The notes beneath the pieces are model-generated. The model made no database searches. It worked only from the letters and a program-made list of their open reading frames with translations, and was not told the origin of the DNA. A DNA stretch of 64,000 bases from CAYUVH01 sp964448135 (lineage in GTDB: Bacteria > Verrucomicrobiota > Verrucomicrobiia > Limisphaerales > UBA8199): NCBI GenBank assembly GCA_964448135.1, contig CAYUVH010000018.1:76025-140024 (forward strand). Reading direction: 5' to 3'. Shown piece by piece: positions 44,037 to 52,875 of the stretch. Every line of letters starts with the position of its first letter. Within the stretch, counting starts at the first letter, position 1. Made by a program: the position numbers and the translations under genes.

Positions 44037-44660
44037 ATGAAGACGATGAAATCGAGCGGGACCGGGAGAGAGGTCATCGCCATTACCCATGTGTCGCTGG
44101 ATGGCGTCATGCAGGCGCCGGGTGGGCCGGAGGAGGATCCGAGCAACGGGTTTACGATGGGCGGGTGGACGATGCCATACCGGACGGAAGCAGGGGCGCG
44201 GATGGTGGCCGAAATAATTGCCGGGGATTTCGACTTGCTGCTGGGTCGCCGGACTTATGACATTTTCGCGAACTATTGGCCCAAGAATGGTGAGCACGCG
44301 ATTGGGAAGGCGTTTAACCGGGCGACGAAATATGTGGTCTCGCGGCGCCCTGCCCCGCTCGAATGGAAGACTTCGGTGCGGATCGGCGGCGAGGTGGTGG
44401 AGGGGATTCGCCGGCTGAAGGTAGCAGACGGGCCGGCGTTGCATGTTTGGGGGAGTGGTGAGTTGCTGCAAACGCTGATGGCGGCAGGGTTGGTGGATGA
44501 GCATCGGCTGTGGGTTTTTCCGGTGGTGCTGGGCAAGGGGAAGCGGCTGTTTGAGAGCGGGGTGCCGGCGCAGGGCTTCAAGCTGGTGGAGACGCGCAGC
44601 ACGCCGAGCGGGGTGCTGGCGAATACTTACAGGCCGGCGAGCGGAGTGAAAACTGGATAG
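44037..44660 (+). CDS. Dihydrofolate reductase-family (RibD C-terminal-like) protein
   Basis: 207 residues from the ATG at 44037 (MKTMKSSGTGREVI). Family blocks: AITHVSLDGVMQAPGG, DLLLGRRTYDIFANYWP, KYVVSRRPAPLEW, LHVWGSGELLQTLMAAGLVDE and VVLGKGKRLFESG. These are the small stand-alone RibD_C/DHFR-like reductases, NAD(P)H-binding by family, often carried in gene sets with PhnB/VOC, YCII and SRPBCC proteins under ECF sigma control. The physiological substrate is unknown. It shares its leader with the VOC gene 0.6 kb downstream. Confidence 0.82.
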   Translation: MKTMKSSGTGREVIAITHVSLDGVMQAPGGPEEDPSNGFTMGGWTMPYRTEAGARMVAEIIAGDFDLLLGRRTYDIFANYWPKNGEHAIGKAFNRATKYVVSRRPAPLEWKTSVRIGGEVVEGIRRLKVADGPALHVWGSGELLQTLMAAGLVDEHRLWVFPVVLGKGKRLFESGVPAQGFKLVETRSTPSGVLANTYRPASGVKTG

Positions 44661-45157
44661 TCCAATGGAGGAAAATCCCCCTCACCCCTGCCCAATGGCT
44701 TCCCAAGCCCGCCACCAGATGGATGCCCAAATTCACCTGACCGCTTCGCGGATCGTGGTCCCAAAGGGGAGGGAGAGCGTCTGGACGGCATGAGTTTGAG
44801 TCAGCTTTTAATGAGGGCGGCTACGAAGGGTAATCGGAATTATGGGGCCTCGTCAGCTTCCAAAATACTGGGATTGTGTCCGCACAATACCTCGATGCGG
44901 ATGAGGACGTTGAACGAAAAGCGGTCCCGAGGCTCGGGACCGCACTCCAAAACCTGGCGGATGTCGCGCGGGCTTTCTGCTTCAAAAGAGCAAGTGGGAC
45001 GAGACGTCCCCACCCCTGAAGATCTGACCGAGGTCGCAAAAAGCCTGGGCTCGCCTGATTGTATCTTCCCCCCCAAACGCATGCGATTGCGAAGCCCGGC
45101 TGCCACGGCAACAGGCGGTTTATATCCTGCCCGCAATTGGATTGTTTGGGCTGAAGC
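44661..45157. repeat. Gene-free region with two strong palindromes
   Basis: About 500 bp between the two small stress-type genes. It holds GCGGTCCCGA-GGC-TCGGGACCGC (44921-44943, 10-bp perfect stem) and GGGACG-AGA-CGTCCC (44996-45010). CCCCTCACCCCTGCCC and AAAGGGGAGGG text near 44680-44775 is another inverted pair. No frame shows family motifs. Confidence 0.5.
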
Positions 45158-45254
45158 GAGGTGTTAATGGGATGAGGGTGGGTTGAGAGATGTTCCAGGT
45201 AGAATTATATTCATTTGGGTGTCCTGAAAGTTGGTGGTCGTTCGTCTTATAGAT
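45158..45254 (+). promoter_or_regulatory. Shared leader with ECF-type promoter, copy 2
   Basis: GAGGTGTTAATG (45158-45169), TGTCCTG (45220-45226), a 16-nt spacer and CGTC (45243-45246), with the ATG 8 nt further on. Even the spacer (AAAG-TGGTGG-CGTT) is nearly the same as in copy 1, although the downstream genes are not homologous. Confidence 0.55.
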
Positions 45255-45734
45255 ATGAAAAAGAATACTGTTTGCCTGTGGTATGACAAAGATGCGGTCG
45301 AAGCGGCGCGGTTTTACGCGCGGACTTTTCCGAACAGCAAGGTCGGGGCGGTGATTCGGGCGCCGTCCAATTATCCCAGCGGCAAGGCGGGCGCCGTGCT
45401 GGTGGTGGAGTTCACGGTTTGCGGGGTGGCCTGCATGGGGATCAACGGGGGCAAGGCTTTCAAGCATAGCGAGGCGTTTTCGTTTCAGATCGCGACGAAG
45501 GATCAGGCGGAGACGGACCGCTACTGGAATGCGATCATCCGCAATGGCGGCGAGGCGAGCGCGTGCGGTTGGTGCAAGGACAAGTGGGGGCTGTCGTGGC
45601 AAATCACGCCGCGGGTCCTGACGGAGGCGATGGCCAAAGGCGGCGCGGTGGCGAAACGCGTCTTCGAGGCGATGATGGAAATGGAGAAGCTGGATGTCGC
45701 GAAGCTCAAGGCGGCGGCGCGCGGGAAGCGGTAG
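45255..45734 (+). CDS. VOC/PhnB-like superfamily protein
   Basis: 159 residues from the ATG at 45255 (MKKNTVCLWYDKDAVEAARF). The two beta-alpha-beta-beta-beta modules of the glyoxalase/VOC fold are visible: FYARTFPNSKVGAVIR with VEFTVCGVACMGINGG, and AFSFQIATKDQAETDRYWNA with CGWCKDKWGLSWQITPRVL. This is the PhnB / 3-demethylubiquinone methyltransferase-like subgroup, whose biochemical role is mostly unknown despite the name. A lysine-rich helix ends the protein. Expression is probably tied to the DHFR-like gene through the common leader. Confidence 0.85.
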   Translation: MKKNTVCLWYDKDAVEAARFYARTFPNSKVGAVIRAPSNYPSGKAGAVLVVEFTVCGVACMGINGGKAFKHSEAFSFQIATKDQAETDRYWNAIIRNGGEASACGWCKDKWGLSWQITPRVLTEAMAKGGAVAKRVFEAMMEMEKLDVAKLKAAARGKR

Positions 45735-45769
45735 AAGACAGCTCATTGGCTAGTCCAGAGGCACCGCCT

Positions 45770-45973
45770 TTACTTTTTATATTCCAAAATATCACCGGGC
45801 TGGCACTCCAGGGCCTGGCAGATCGCCTCGAGGGTGGAGAACCGGACGGCTTTGGCCTTGCCGTTTTTCAGGACGGAAATGTTGGCCATGGTGATGCCGA
45901 CTTTTTCGGCGAGCTCGGTGACGCTCATCTTTCGCTTCGCCAGCATGACGTCAATATTGATGATGATGGCCAT
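45770..45973 (-). CDS. Cro/CI-type HTH regulator (YozG-like)
   Basis: 67 residues, almost only a helix-turn-helix domain: MLAKRKMSVTELAEKVGITM, ANISVLKNGKAKAVRFSTLE, AICQALECQPGDILEYKK. The length and the VRFSTLEAICQALECQPGDIL end fit the YozG/YdaS-like regulators paired with DUF2975 membrane proteins. It lies 10 nt downstream of such a gene, so both form an operon. It probably represses its own promoter; the membrane partner may modulate it. Confidence 0.85.
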   Translation of the reverse strand: MAIIINIDVMLAKRKMSVTELAEKVGITMANISVLKNGKAKAVRFSTLEAICQALECQPGDILEYKK

Positions 45974-45983
45974 GGTGGTCTCC

Positions 45984-46457
45984 TTATACGGTCAGGTCGT
46001 TCTCGGACTTCAGATCCACGGCATTCTGTAAAACCCGTTCACAGATAGCCGCCGCGGTGGCGACGATGATGGAAGGAAAGGTCACGAGGATGCGCATGAA
46101 AAGGCCGCCCGGACGGTCCTCCCGGTCGCCACCGATCATGAAAATCAGGCTTACCGCAACAAAACCGATAAGGGCCAGGGCGCAGTATTTTATGATCCGC
46201 AAGGAATTTACGGTCGGCTGCGAGAAGGTCTGGTTTTGGCTGACGTATCCCAAGACCTTGAATGCGTGATAGAGCGCGGTGAAAAAAGGAATGGAACCGA
46301 TGAACGCATACACCACAAAGGAATTGCAATACATCTGAACCAGTGTGGCGTGTTTATTGACGCCCTCGACGTGAGGCTCCCAGATCATGAAGGCCAGAGC
46401 GCCGATGCCGACGAGCACGATCACGAATTGAAGAAATATGGTTGAACCGCGTTTCAT
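45984..46457 (-). CDS. DUF2975 membrane protein
   Basis: 157 residues with four transmembrane segments: IFLQFVIVLVGIGALAFMIW, SFVVYAFIGSIPFFTALYHA, ALALIGFVAVSLIFMIGG and ILVTFPSIIVATAAAICERVL. The pattern SLRIIKYCALALIG and the final AICERVLQNAVDLKSENDLTV match DUF2975 (YoaS-like). These are nearly always followed by a small Cro/CI-type regulator, as here. The physiological role is unknown; a membrane-sensing or anti-regulator role is inferred. Confidence 0.85.
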   Translation of the reverse strand: MKRGSTIFLQFVIVLVGIGALAFMIWEPHVEGVNKHATLVQMYCNSFVVYAFIGSIPFFTALYHAFKVLGYVSQNQTFSQPTVNSLRIIKYCALALIGFVAVSLIFMIGGDREDRPGGLFMRILVTFPSIIVATAAAICERVLQNAVDLKSENDLTV

Positions 46458-46671
46458 ATGTCGATCTTCAATCAGTATTTATCGTTTGTCAATATGTTTT
46501 TATTGTTAATTTAAAATTAAGGATTGGAGGAATTCCAGGGAGAGCGTTCCAACGGCTGGTGTTTAAGTCCGTGTTTGATGATGCCGGCGGTGGCAGGTGG
46601 TCGGAAAAATGGAGCCGAATTACTTCGGCTGCTGCGATCAAACGCGATGGTGCCGCCAGGAGCCGGACTAA
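46458..46671 (-). promoter_or_regulatory. Intergenic region with probable promoter of the DUF2975-HTH operon
   Basis: On the - strand a perfect TTGACA (46492-46487) is followed after 17 nt by GAAGAT (46469-46464), a weak -10. The predicted start is at or next to the ATG (46457), so the transcript may be leaderless. The region around it is AT-rich (TTTTTATTGTTAATTTAAAA). No other feature is seen up to 46671. Confidence 0.45.
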
Positions 46672-49278
46672 TTACTGATTGAGCCGGGTGCGGAAGTAAC
46701 GTTGCGGGAAGGCGGCGGCGGGGCCGGCGTTGAATTCAGCGGTGCCGTTGGTGCTAACAACGTTGGTGAGCACGTCCCAGTTGGCCAGGTTGGTGGAAAC
46801 TTCGATCGTGTAGGTGGCGCCGGTTTCGCCGGTGAACGAAAGACTCAAAGTGCCGTCTGGCAGCAGAGACACGAGCTGGAATTGCGACGGTTGCGGCGGG
46901 ATGAGTGACAGAGCCGAGTTGGTACTGAGCAGCGAACCGGCGGCGTTGGTGAGCAGCACGGAATAATTGCCCACGTCGTTGGTCTGGACGTTGAGGCGGG
47001 TGTAGCTCGAGGCGGTCGCGCCGCCGATGGGGACGTTGTTGAAGCGCCACTGGTAGCCGGGTGCGGGCGAGCCGGCGGCGGTGACGGTAAACGTGGCGTT
47101 GCTGGTCAACTTGACGGCGATGTCCTGCGGCTGCGCGGAGATGGACGGAGGAATATTGATCACCAGGGCGGCGGGCGAGCTGGTGATCGCGCCGGCAATG
47201 TTGGTCAGCACGACGAAATAATTTCCGGCGTCGGCGGGCTGGGCGTTGGTGCGGGTGTAGCTGCTGGCGGTGGCGCCGCTGATGTTCGTCGAGCCGAATC
47301 GCCATTGGTATGCCGGCACCGGCGCGCCGGTGGCGGCGACGGTGAACGTGGCGTTGCTGCCCTGCGTGACGGCGAGCGGTTGCGGCTGCGTGTTGATGCC
47401 GGGCGCGGTGACGGGCACTTCCACGCGCACGTTGTCCACGATGGCGAACGTGAGGTTGGTGTCATCGGACTTCGAGGCGAAGGAATCCCAGTAGCCGATG
47501 AAGATGTTGCTCGAAGTGAAAGTGACGTTCGTGACGGTGGCGATTTTCAATCCGTCAATGAACCATTCCACGGTGCCGCCCGTTTTGCTGACGATCACGT
47601 TGCGCCACGCAAAGCCGATGGTGCCGACGTCGAGTCCGCCGACCTGCAGGCCTTGAGCGGCGGGAGCGGTCTTCAGGGCCGGGAAAACATTTTCGTAGTA
47701 GGGATCGTTGTTCCCGCGCGCGCTGGTCGCGGTCCCGGCGGCGTAGTCGCCGGTGGTGGTGGCCTGCAATGTGGTGCCGACATAAACGCGCCAATCGGGC
47801 AGCGTGGCGGAGGTGTCCCCCGCCTGGCCTTCGCCGTCGGTCGCAAACCATACTCCGTCGGCGGTGCCGGTGTTCCACTGGACACGATTGCCGGCGGTGC
47901 CGAGGCCGGAGGTGTGATGTTGGGTGGAGCCGGTGCCGCCCGCGGGGAACGGGCCGTTGGCGTTCATCCACAGGTCGTAGTGAAGACGGTAGGTGCCCCC
48001 GAAACTCTGGCCGATGGGCGAGATATTCACGGCGCCGACGTTGGTCAGGCTGACGTTCGCTTCGAACTTCACTCCCTTGGTCGTGCCACCGGTGGAATTG
48101 GGCGCGGAGGGGATGCCGTAGGCGGAATAGTTGTAGGCGAACGAGACGCGCGAGTCGGCGGAGGATAGATTGGTCGTCCAGCCCGGTCCGGAATTCGTGT
48201 CGAAGTTGTCGGAGAACGTCGGCGTGTAGGGGCCGAAGACGGTGAGCGTGGCGGCGGAACTGGTAATCGCGCCGAAAATATTCGTGACGACGACGGTGTA
48301 ATCGCCCGCATTGTTCGTTTGGATGTTGGAGAGCGTGTAGGTATTCGTCGTGGCACCGCTGATGTTCGTGCCGCTAAAGCGCCACTGGTATTTCAGCGCG
48401 CCCGCACCCTTGGCGGCGGTGCGGAAGGTGATGGCGGCGCCGCGGTCCGCATAGCGGTCCGACGGCTGCGAGGTGATGGCTGGCGGCGAGGTGTTCGTCG
48501 TGATGACAAAGCCGCTGGCCACATTGGTCAACGTGGCCATGGTGCCGTTGAAAACGTCGGAATCGCCCCCGGACAACGGATTGGTATCGGCGTATTGCCA
48601 GAAATTCCAGTAGCCCCATGGCGTGGTCGAGGACGGAGCATCGGTCTGCGGATCGGGACTGGCGGGCCAGGCGGCAAACCACGGAATGAAGTTGGTCATC
48701 GTGCTGTCCAGCCAGGTATTGGCGTGGGAGGTGGACATGTAAATCACGGGCTTCACGGTCACGTATTGCGCGGCAGCGTAGGCGATGACGTCATCGCACC
48801 AGCGATGCAGCCATTGCGAGAGCGAGGCCTTGTCGTAAATGTTGGTGAAGGTTTCGGAATCGAGCGTGGGCATCAAGTAGGCGCCGCCGCTCTTGATGTA
48901 GTTGCTCGCGATACCCCAAAAGTGGGCCGCCTCCTGGTCCGCGCCGGCGGGGCCGATGTGCAATTCCGGATGCGCGAAATGGTAGGAACCGATTACAACG
49001 CCGGCGGCTTTGGCGTTCGCCATGAAAGTAGTGTAATCGGAGTCGTTGACCGTGAGTCCTTCCGTGGCTTTGGCCCAGGCGAACGAGATGCCATTGCTCT
49101 TCATGCTGGCCCAGTTGAGGCTCGCGCTTTGGTAACTGGACACGTCCATGCCCAACGGGCGCTGAGCCAGGGCGCGAACATGACCGAACGCCAGCGCCAA
49201 AGCCGGTACAATCAGGAACAGCAAAGTGAACCGGGAACGATGTTTAGAAGCCGCACGGGCGGGTGAGGAGTGAATCAT
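46672..49278 (-). CDS. GH25 lysozyme-like muramidase with Ig-like and lectin-like domains
   Basis: 868 residues. After a signal peptide (FTLLFLIVPALALAFG) comes a glycoside hydrolase 25 domain at about 41-262, with MDVSSYQ (D45), FAWAKATEG, GSYHFAHP and the catalytic LDSETF (D140, E142). GH25 enzymes cleave the MurNAc-GlcNAc bond of peptidoglycan. Then follow an Ig-like domain (about 273-351, KYQWRFSGTN), a jelly-roll/lectin-like domain (about 355-600, DNFDTNSGPGW to NVRVEVP), two further Ig-like domains, and a verrucomicrobial C-terminal module ending PQRYFRTRLNQ. Size is unusual: free GH25 enzymes are usually near 200-350 residues. It is probably secreted and acts on the envelope or on other bacteria. 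Confidence 0.85.
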   Translation of the reverse strand: MIHSSPARAASKHRSRFTLLFLIVPALALAFGHVRALAQRPLGMDVSSYQSASLNWASMKSNGISFAWAKATEGLTVNDSDYTTFMANAKAAGVVIGSYHFAHPELHIGPAGADQEAAHFWGIASNYIKSGGAYLMPTLDSETFTNIYDKASLSQWLHRWCDDVIAYAAAQYVTVKPVIYMSTSHANTWLDSTMTNFIPWFAAWPASPDPQTDAPSSTTPWGYWNFWQYADTNPLSGGDSDVFNGTMATLTNVASGFVITTNTSPPAITSQPSDRYADRGAAITFRTAAKGAGALKYQWRFSGTNISGATTNTYTLSNIQTNNAGDYTVVVTNIFGAITSSAATLTVFGPYTPTFSDNFDTNSGPGWTTNLSSADSRVSFAYNYSAYGIPSAPNSTGGTTKGVKFEANVSLTNVGAVNISPIGQSFGGTYRLHYDLWMNANGPFPAGGTGSTQHHTSGLGTAGNRVQWNTGTADGVWFATDGEGQAGDTSATLPDWRVYVGTTLQATTTGDYAAGTATSARGNNDPYYENVFPALKTAPAAQGLQVGGLDVGTIGFAWRNVIVSKTGGTVEWFIDGLKIATVTNVTFTSSNIFIGYWDSFASKSDDTNLTFAIVDNVRVEVPVTAPGINTQPQPLAVTQGSNATFTVAATGAPVPAYQWRFGSTNISGATASSYTRTNAQPADAGNYFVVLTNIAGAITSSPAALVINIPPSISAQPQDIAVKLTSNATFTVTAAGSPAPGYQWRFNNVPIGGATASSYTRLNVQTNDVGNYSVLLTNAAGSLLSTNSALSLIPPQPSQFQLVSLLPDGTLSLSFTGETGATYTIEVSTNLANWDVLTNVVSTNGTAEFNAGPAAAFPQRYFRTRLNQ

Positions 49279-49482
49279 GCGCTAGCTGGCAAATATTCGC
49301 ACATTATTCGGCTAATTCAAGCTGCCAGAGTGCGAACTGGGAACCGGGAGATTGGGCCAAGCGAGGGCCGTTTTCAGGTGCCGCGCAAAGGGAGAATCTC
49401 CGTAAGTCGTTGTAGCCGAGGGACGGAAATGGGTCTCAGGGCGCACGGTCGCGCCTTGCTGGCGTGAGGGCGCGTGGCTGAT

Positions 49483-49974
49483 TCAGGCCGCGCCGGGGGT
49501 TGTGCGGGGGGCGAAGAGGGCGTTGACGGAGATTTGGAACTCGGGGAGGAGTTTTTCCATCAGGATTTCTTCCCCGGCGAGGATGGATTTGAGGACCAGG
49601 CCGTAGGCGCTGGCGTGGTAGACTTCGGCGTTGTCGTAACGGGGATCGACAATCCAGAGGCGCGGCAGGCGCAGATCCTCGTAAATTTGTTTCTTGAAGA
49701 CGGTGTCCGGCTTGTGGTCTTCGGAGCTGATGATTTCGGCCGCGAGCCAGAGTTTGCCGGTGGCGGCGGCGAGGAGCGCGAGGTCCGGGCAGATGATGGT
49801 TTCTCCCGAGAGGCGGACCGGCGAACGGGGCGCCAGCATTTTGACGCTCGTGAGGTCGGCAACGCTGGCGGTGACGTATTGGTGGAGGCGGTGGCAGATC
49901 AGCTCGTGGCGCTCGCTGGGAGCGGCCCGAATCAATTGTTCGCCGTGCAAAGTCTCGGTATACGGAAGGCTCAT
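49483..49974 (-). CDS. Uma2-family (DUF820) restriction-endonuclease-fold protein
   Basis: 163 residues with a PD-(D/E)XK-like layout: ICPDLALL (Asp), LWLAAEIISSED (Glu), and KKQIYEDLRLPRLWIVDP, then VYHASAYG and LPEFQISVNALF. These motifs define the Uma2/DUF820 family, widespread in multicopy in cyanobacteria and planctomycetes; nuclease activity is predicted but rarely shown. The start is ATG at 49974, preceded by a short gap to uvrA. No antitoxin or partner is adjacent. Confidence 0.8.
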   Translation of the reverse strand: MSLPYTETLHGEQLIRAAPSERHELICHRLHQYVTASVADLTSVKMLAPRSPVRLSGETIICPDLALLAAATGKLWLAAEIISSEDHKPDTVFKKQIYEDLRLPRLWIVDPRYDNAEVYHASAYGLVLKSILAGEEILMEKLLPEFQISVNALFAPRTTPGAA

Positions 49975-50058
49975 GCAGTGCCAGAGCTTGGCGCGGGAGC
50001 ACTGTCGTTGGCAATCGGGAAAGCGGAGAGAGGGAAGAATGGTTGCAGGTTGGTGTCT

Positions 50059-52875
50059 TTATGAATTCCGGGGACTGGATAAAGCAGGTGGATTTTGCGA
50101 GGGAGTGGCCTCCTCCTCTCCCCTGCCCTCTCCTTCCGCCTTCACCGAGTTACGGCGCGACAAGCCAGAGGAGGAGAGGGAGGAAGATTTACGGCCGCGG
50201 CGGCTGGCGCGGAGCAAGGGCGCGAGGAATCGGCCGGTGTGGGATGGTTTGATTTGAGCGATTTGCTCCGGGGTGCCCTGCGCGACGATGCGGCCGCCGC
50301 CACCGCCGCCTTCGGGGCCGAGGTCAATGATCCAATCAGCTTCGGCGATGAGATCAAGATTGTGCTCGATGACGATGACGGTGTGGCCGGCGTCGACGAG
50401 ACGTTGCATGACTTCGACGAGGCGTTGGACGTCGGCGCTGTGGAGGCCGATGGTGGGCTCTTCGAGAATGAAAAGGTTTTGCTGCGGCAGCCGGCCGCGA
50501 GCACCGGGTTCGCGCAGGCCGGAGAGCAAATGGGTGACGAGTTTCACGCGTTGGGCTTCGCCGCCGCTGAGAGTGGGACTGGTCTGGCCGAGTTTGAGAT
50601 AGCCTAGGCCGGTGTCGTGCAGCGCCTGGAGGGAGCGCTTGATGCTGGGGACGCCGCCGAAGACTTCCAGCGCTTCGTCCACGGACAGTTCGAGGACCTG
50701 GGCGATGTTGCGGCCGCGGTATTCGATGTCGAGGGTTTCGCGATTAAAGCGGCAGCCGGCGCAGACTTCGCAACGCACAAAGGCCGGCGGGAGAAAATTC
50801 ATCTCCAGCTTGATGGTGCCGGCGCCTTCGCATTCGGGACAACGGCCCTGCGGGCTGTTGAAGGAGAAACGGCCGGGGAGCCAGCCGCGCAGGCGGGCGT
50901 CGGGCACCTGGGAGAAAAGGCGGCGAATCTCGTCGAAAAATCCCACATACGTTGCGGGGATGGAACGGGGCGTGCGGCCAATGGGGGATTGGTCCACTTC
51001 ATAAACGGCGCGCAGGGCCTCGGGAGCTTCGATGTCGCTGACGGCTTTGGAAGACTGATTCTTCCGGCGGTTGAGCTTTTCGGTGAGCGCGGGAAAGAGA
51101 CATTCGCGGACGAGCGTGCTTTTGCCGGAACCGCTGACGCCGGTGACGACGACAAGGCGGCCGAGGGGGAAATGCACGGTGAGATCGCGGAGATTGTTTA
51201 CGCGGGCGTGGCGCAGGGTGAGCCAGGCGGTGTCGCCGCCGCGCTTGGGCGGTTTGCCGACGGGCCGGCGTTCACCGCGCGAGGGGAAACTTTTGTGAGC
51301 GCGGAGGAACTGGCCGGTGAGGGACTCGGGATGGCGCAGCAATTCGGCCAGTGTGCCGGCGGCGATAACTTTGCCACCGTTTACACCCGCGCCGGGACCC
51401 AGGTCCACAATAAAGTCGGCCTGGCGCATGGTTTCTTCGTCGTGTTCGACGACGAGAACAGAGTTGCCGCGCGAGCGTAGTTTCTGGAGCGTTTTGAGGA
51501 GCTGCTCGTTGTCGCGGGCGTGGAGGCCGATGGTGGGTTCGTCGAGGACGTAGAGGACGCCACTGAGATTGGAGCCCAGCTGGGCCGCGAGGCGGATGCG
51601 CTGGCTTTCGCCGCCGGAGAGAGTGGGCACGCCGCGATCAAGCTGGAGATAGTCGAGGCCCACTTCGCGGAGGAACCGGAGGCGCTCGCGAATTTCGGGG
51701 AGGATGTCGCGGGCGATCAACTCGGAGCGACCTTTGAACTTCACTTTCTGGAAGAAATCGTGCGCCGCACCCACGGACATGTGGGCGAGATCATCAATGG
51801 TGAAGCCGGGCAAATCCTTTTTGCGCGTGCCCTTCGCCGCGCCGAAATCGAGGCGCACGGCCCGGGCGAGCGGGTTGAGGCGGGCGCCGTTGCAGGTGGG
51901 ACAGAGTTCGCGCTTGCCCTCCTGCCATTCGTACCAGGATTCCTCGATGGCCTCTGCGCGCGCGCCCCGGTCAGTTTCGGGCAGATAAAATAATTCGCCG
52001 AAGCCGCGGCAATTCGGACACCAGCCTTCGGGGGAGTTGTAGCTGAAATTCTTTGGATCGAGCGCGGCAAAGGAGCGGCGGCAGTTGGGACAGGCGCGTT
52101 CGGTGGAGTGCACCGTTACGTGGCCGCGACGATCGAGCGCGTAGAGGAGTTTCTGGCCGAGCTTGAGTGTTTCGTCAACGAGTTGCTGGGAGCCGGTGCG
52201 GTCGGTGGAGGAGGCGGAGAAGGTGGCGACGATGATTTCGACGTCGTGCTCCTTGAAACGATCGAGGCGGAGGCGTTCGCTCGAGGGCACGATGTCGCCG
52301 TCGGCGCGGATTTCGGCGTAGCCGTGCTTGGCCGCCCATTCGGCGACGTCGGTGTGAAAGCCTTTGCGATTGCGGACGACCGGCGCGAGCAGGCGCAAGG
52401 GGCCGCGCTTGCGGGCTTCCTGGCGGAGGGCGGCGCCGAGTTCTTCCCGGGTCTGCGCGGCGACGGGAATATTGCAGTCGGGACAAAACTGCGTGCCGAG
52501 GCGAGCGTAGAGCAGGCGCAGGAAATGAAAAATCTCGGTGACGGTGGCCACAGTGCTCTTGCCGCCACCCCGGCTGACGCGTTGCTCGATGCTGACGGTG
52601 GGCGGGATGCCGGAGATGAGGTCCACGTCCGGGCGCGGGAGCTGCTCCACGAATTGCCGGGCGTAGAGATTCATGGAATCAAGGAATCGGCGCTGGCCCT
52701 CGGCGAAGACGAGGTCGAAGGCGAGCGTGCTCTTGCCCGAACCGCTGACGCCGGTCACCACCACGAATTTATTCAGAGGGATTTCGAGCGAGAGATTCTT
52801 GAGGTTATGCTCGCGCGCGCCATGGATGGAAATGGCAGCGGCGGGCGGGGCGGATGGGTCGGTACCGTCGAACAC
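50059..52875 (-). CDS. uvrA: Excinuclease ABC subunit A (UvrA) family
   Basis: 938 residues, DNA damage recognition ATPase of nucleotide excision repair. Walker A in the first half is VTGVSGSGKST (about 40-50); ABC signatures are LSGGESQRIRLAAQLGSNLSG and LSGGEAQRVKLVTHL; the ATPase ends are LDEPTIGLHARD and LEEPTIGLHSADV. Zinc-finger cysteines are seen in CPNCRRSF/CPNCRGFG and CPECEGAG/CEVCAGC. The second ATPase has SGLREPGARGRLPQQNLFIL, an insertion relative to E. coli UvrA that is common in one UvrA subtype, so a second uvrA may exist elsewhere in this genome. The last about 46 residues (after GRFLAPLL) are a low-complexity tail encoded by a CCTCTCCC repeat. A typical UvrA ends near GRFL. 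Confidence 0.88.
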   Translation of the reverse strand: MFDGTDPSAPPAAAISIHGAREHNLKNLSLEIPLNKFVVVTGVSGSGKSTLAFDLVFAEGQRRFLDSMNLYARQFVEQLPRPDVDLISGIPPTVSIEQRVSRGGGKSTVATVTEIFHFLRLLYARLGTQFCPDCNIPVAAQTREELGAALRQEARKRGPLRLLAPVVRNRKGFHTDVAEWAAKHGYAEIRADGDIVPSSERLRLDRFKEHDVEIIVATFSASSTDRTGSQQLVDETLKLGQKLLYALDRRGHVTVHSTERACPNCRRSFAALDPKNFSYNSPEGWCPNCRGFGELFYLPETDRGARAEAIEESWYEWQEGKRELCPTCNGARLNPLARAVRLDFGAAKGTRKKDLPGFTIDDLAHMSVGAAHDFFQKVKFKGRSELIARDILPEIRERLRFLREVGLDYLQLDRGVPTLSGGESQRIRLAAQLGSNLSGVLYVLDEPTIGLHARDNEQLLKTLQKLRSRGNSVLVVEHDEETMRQADFIVDLGPGAGVNGGKVIAAGTLAELLRHPESLTGQFLRAHKSFPSRGERRPVGKPPKRGGDTAWLTLRHARVNNLRDLTVHFPLGRLVVVTGVSGSGKSTLVRECLFPALTEKLNRRKNQSSKAVSDIEAPEALRAVYEVDQSPIGRTPRSIPATYVGFFDEIRRLFSQVPDARLRGWLPGRFSFNSPQGRCPECEGAGTIKLEMNFLPPAFVRCEVCAGCRFNRETLDIEYRGRNIAQVLELSVDEALEVFGGVPSIKRSLQALHDTGLGYLKLGQTSPTLSGGEAQRVKLVTHLLSGLREPGARGRLPQQNLFILEEPTIGLHSADVQRLVEVMQRLVDAGHTVIVIEHNLDLIAEADWIIDLGPEGGGGGGRIVAQGTPEQIAQIKPSHTGRFLAPLLRASRRGRKSSSLSSSGLSRRNSVKAEGEGRGEEEATPSQNPPALSSPRNS

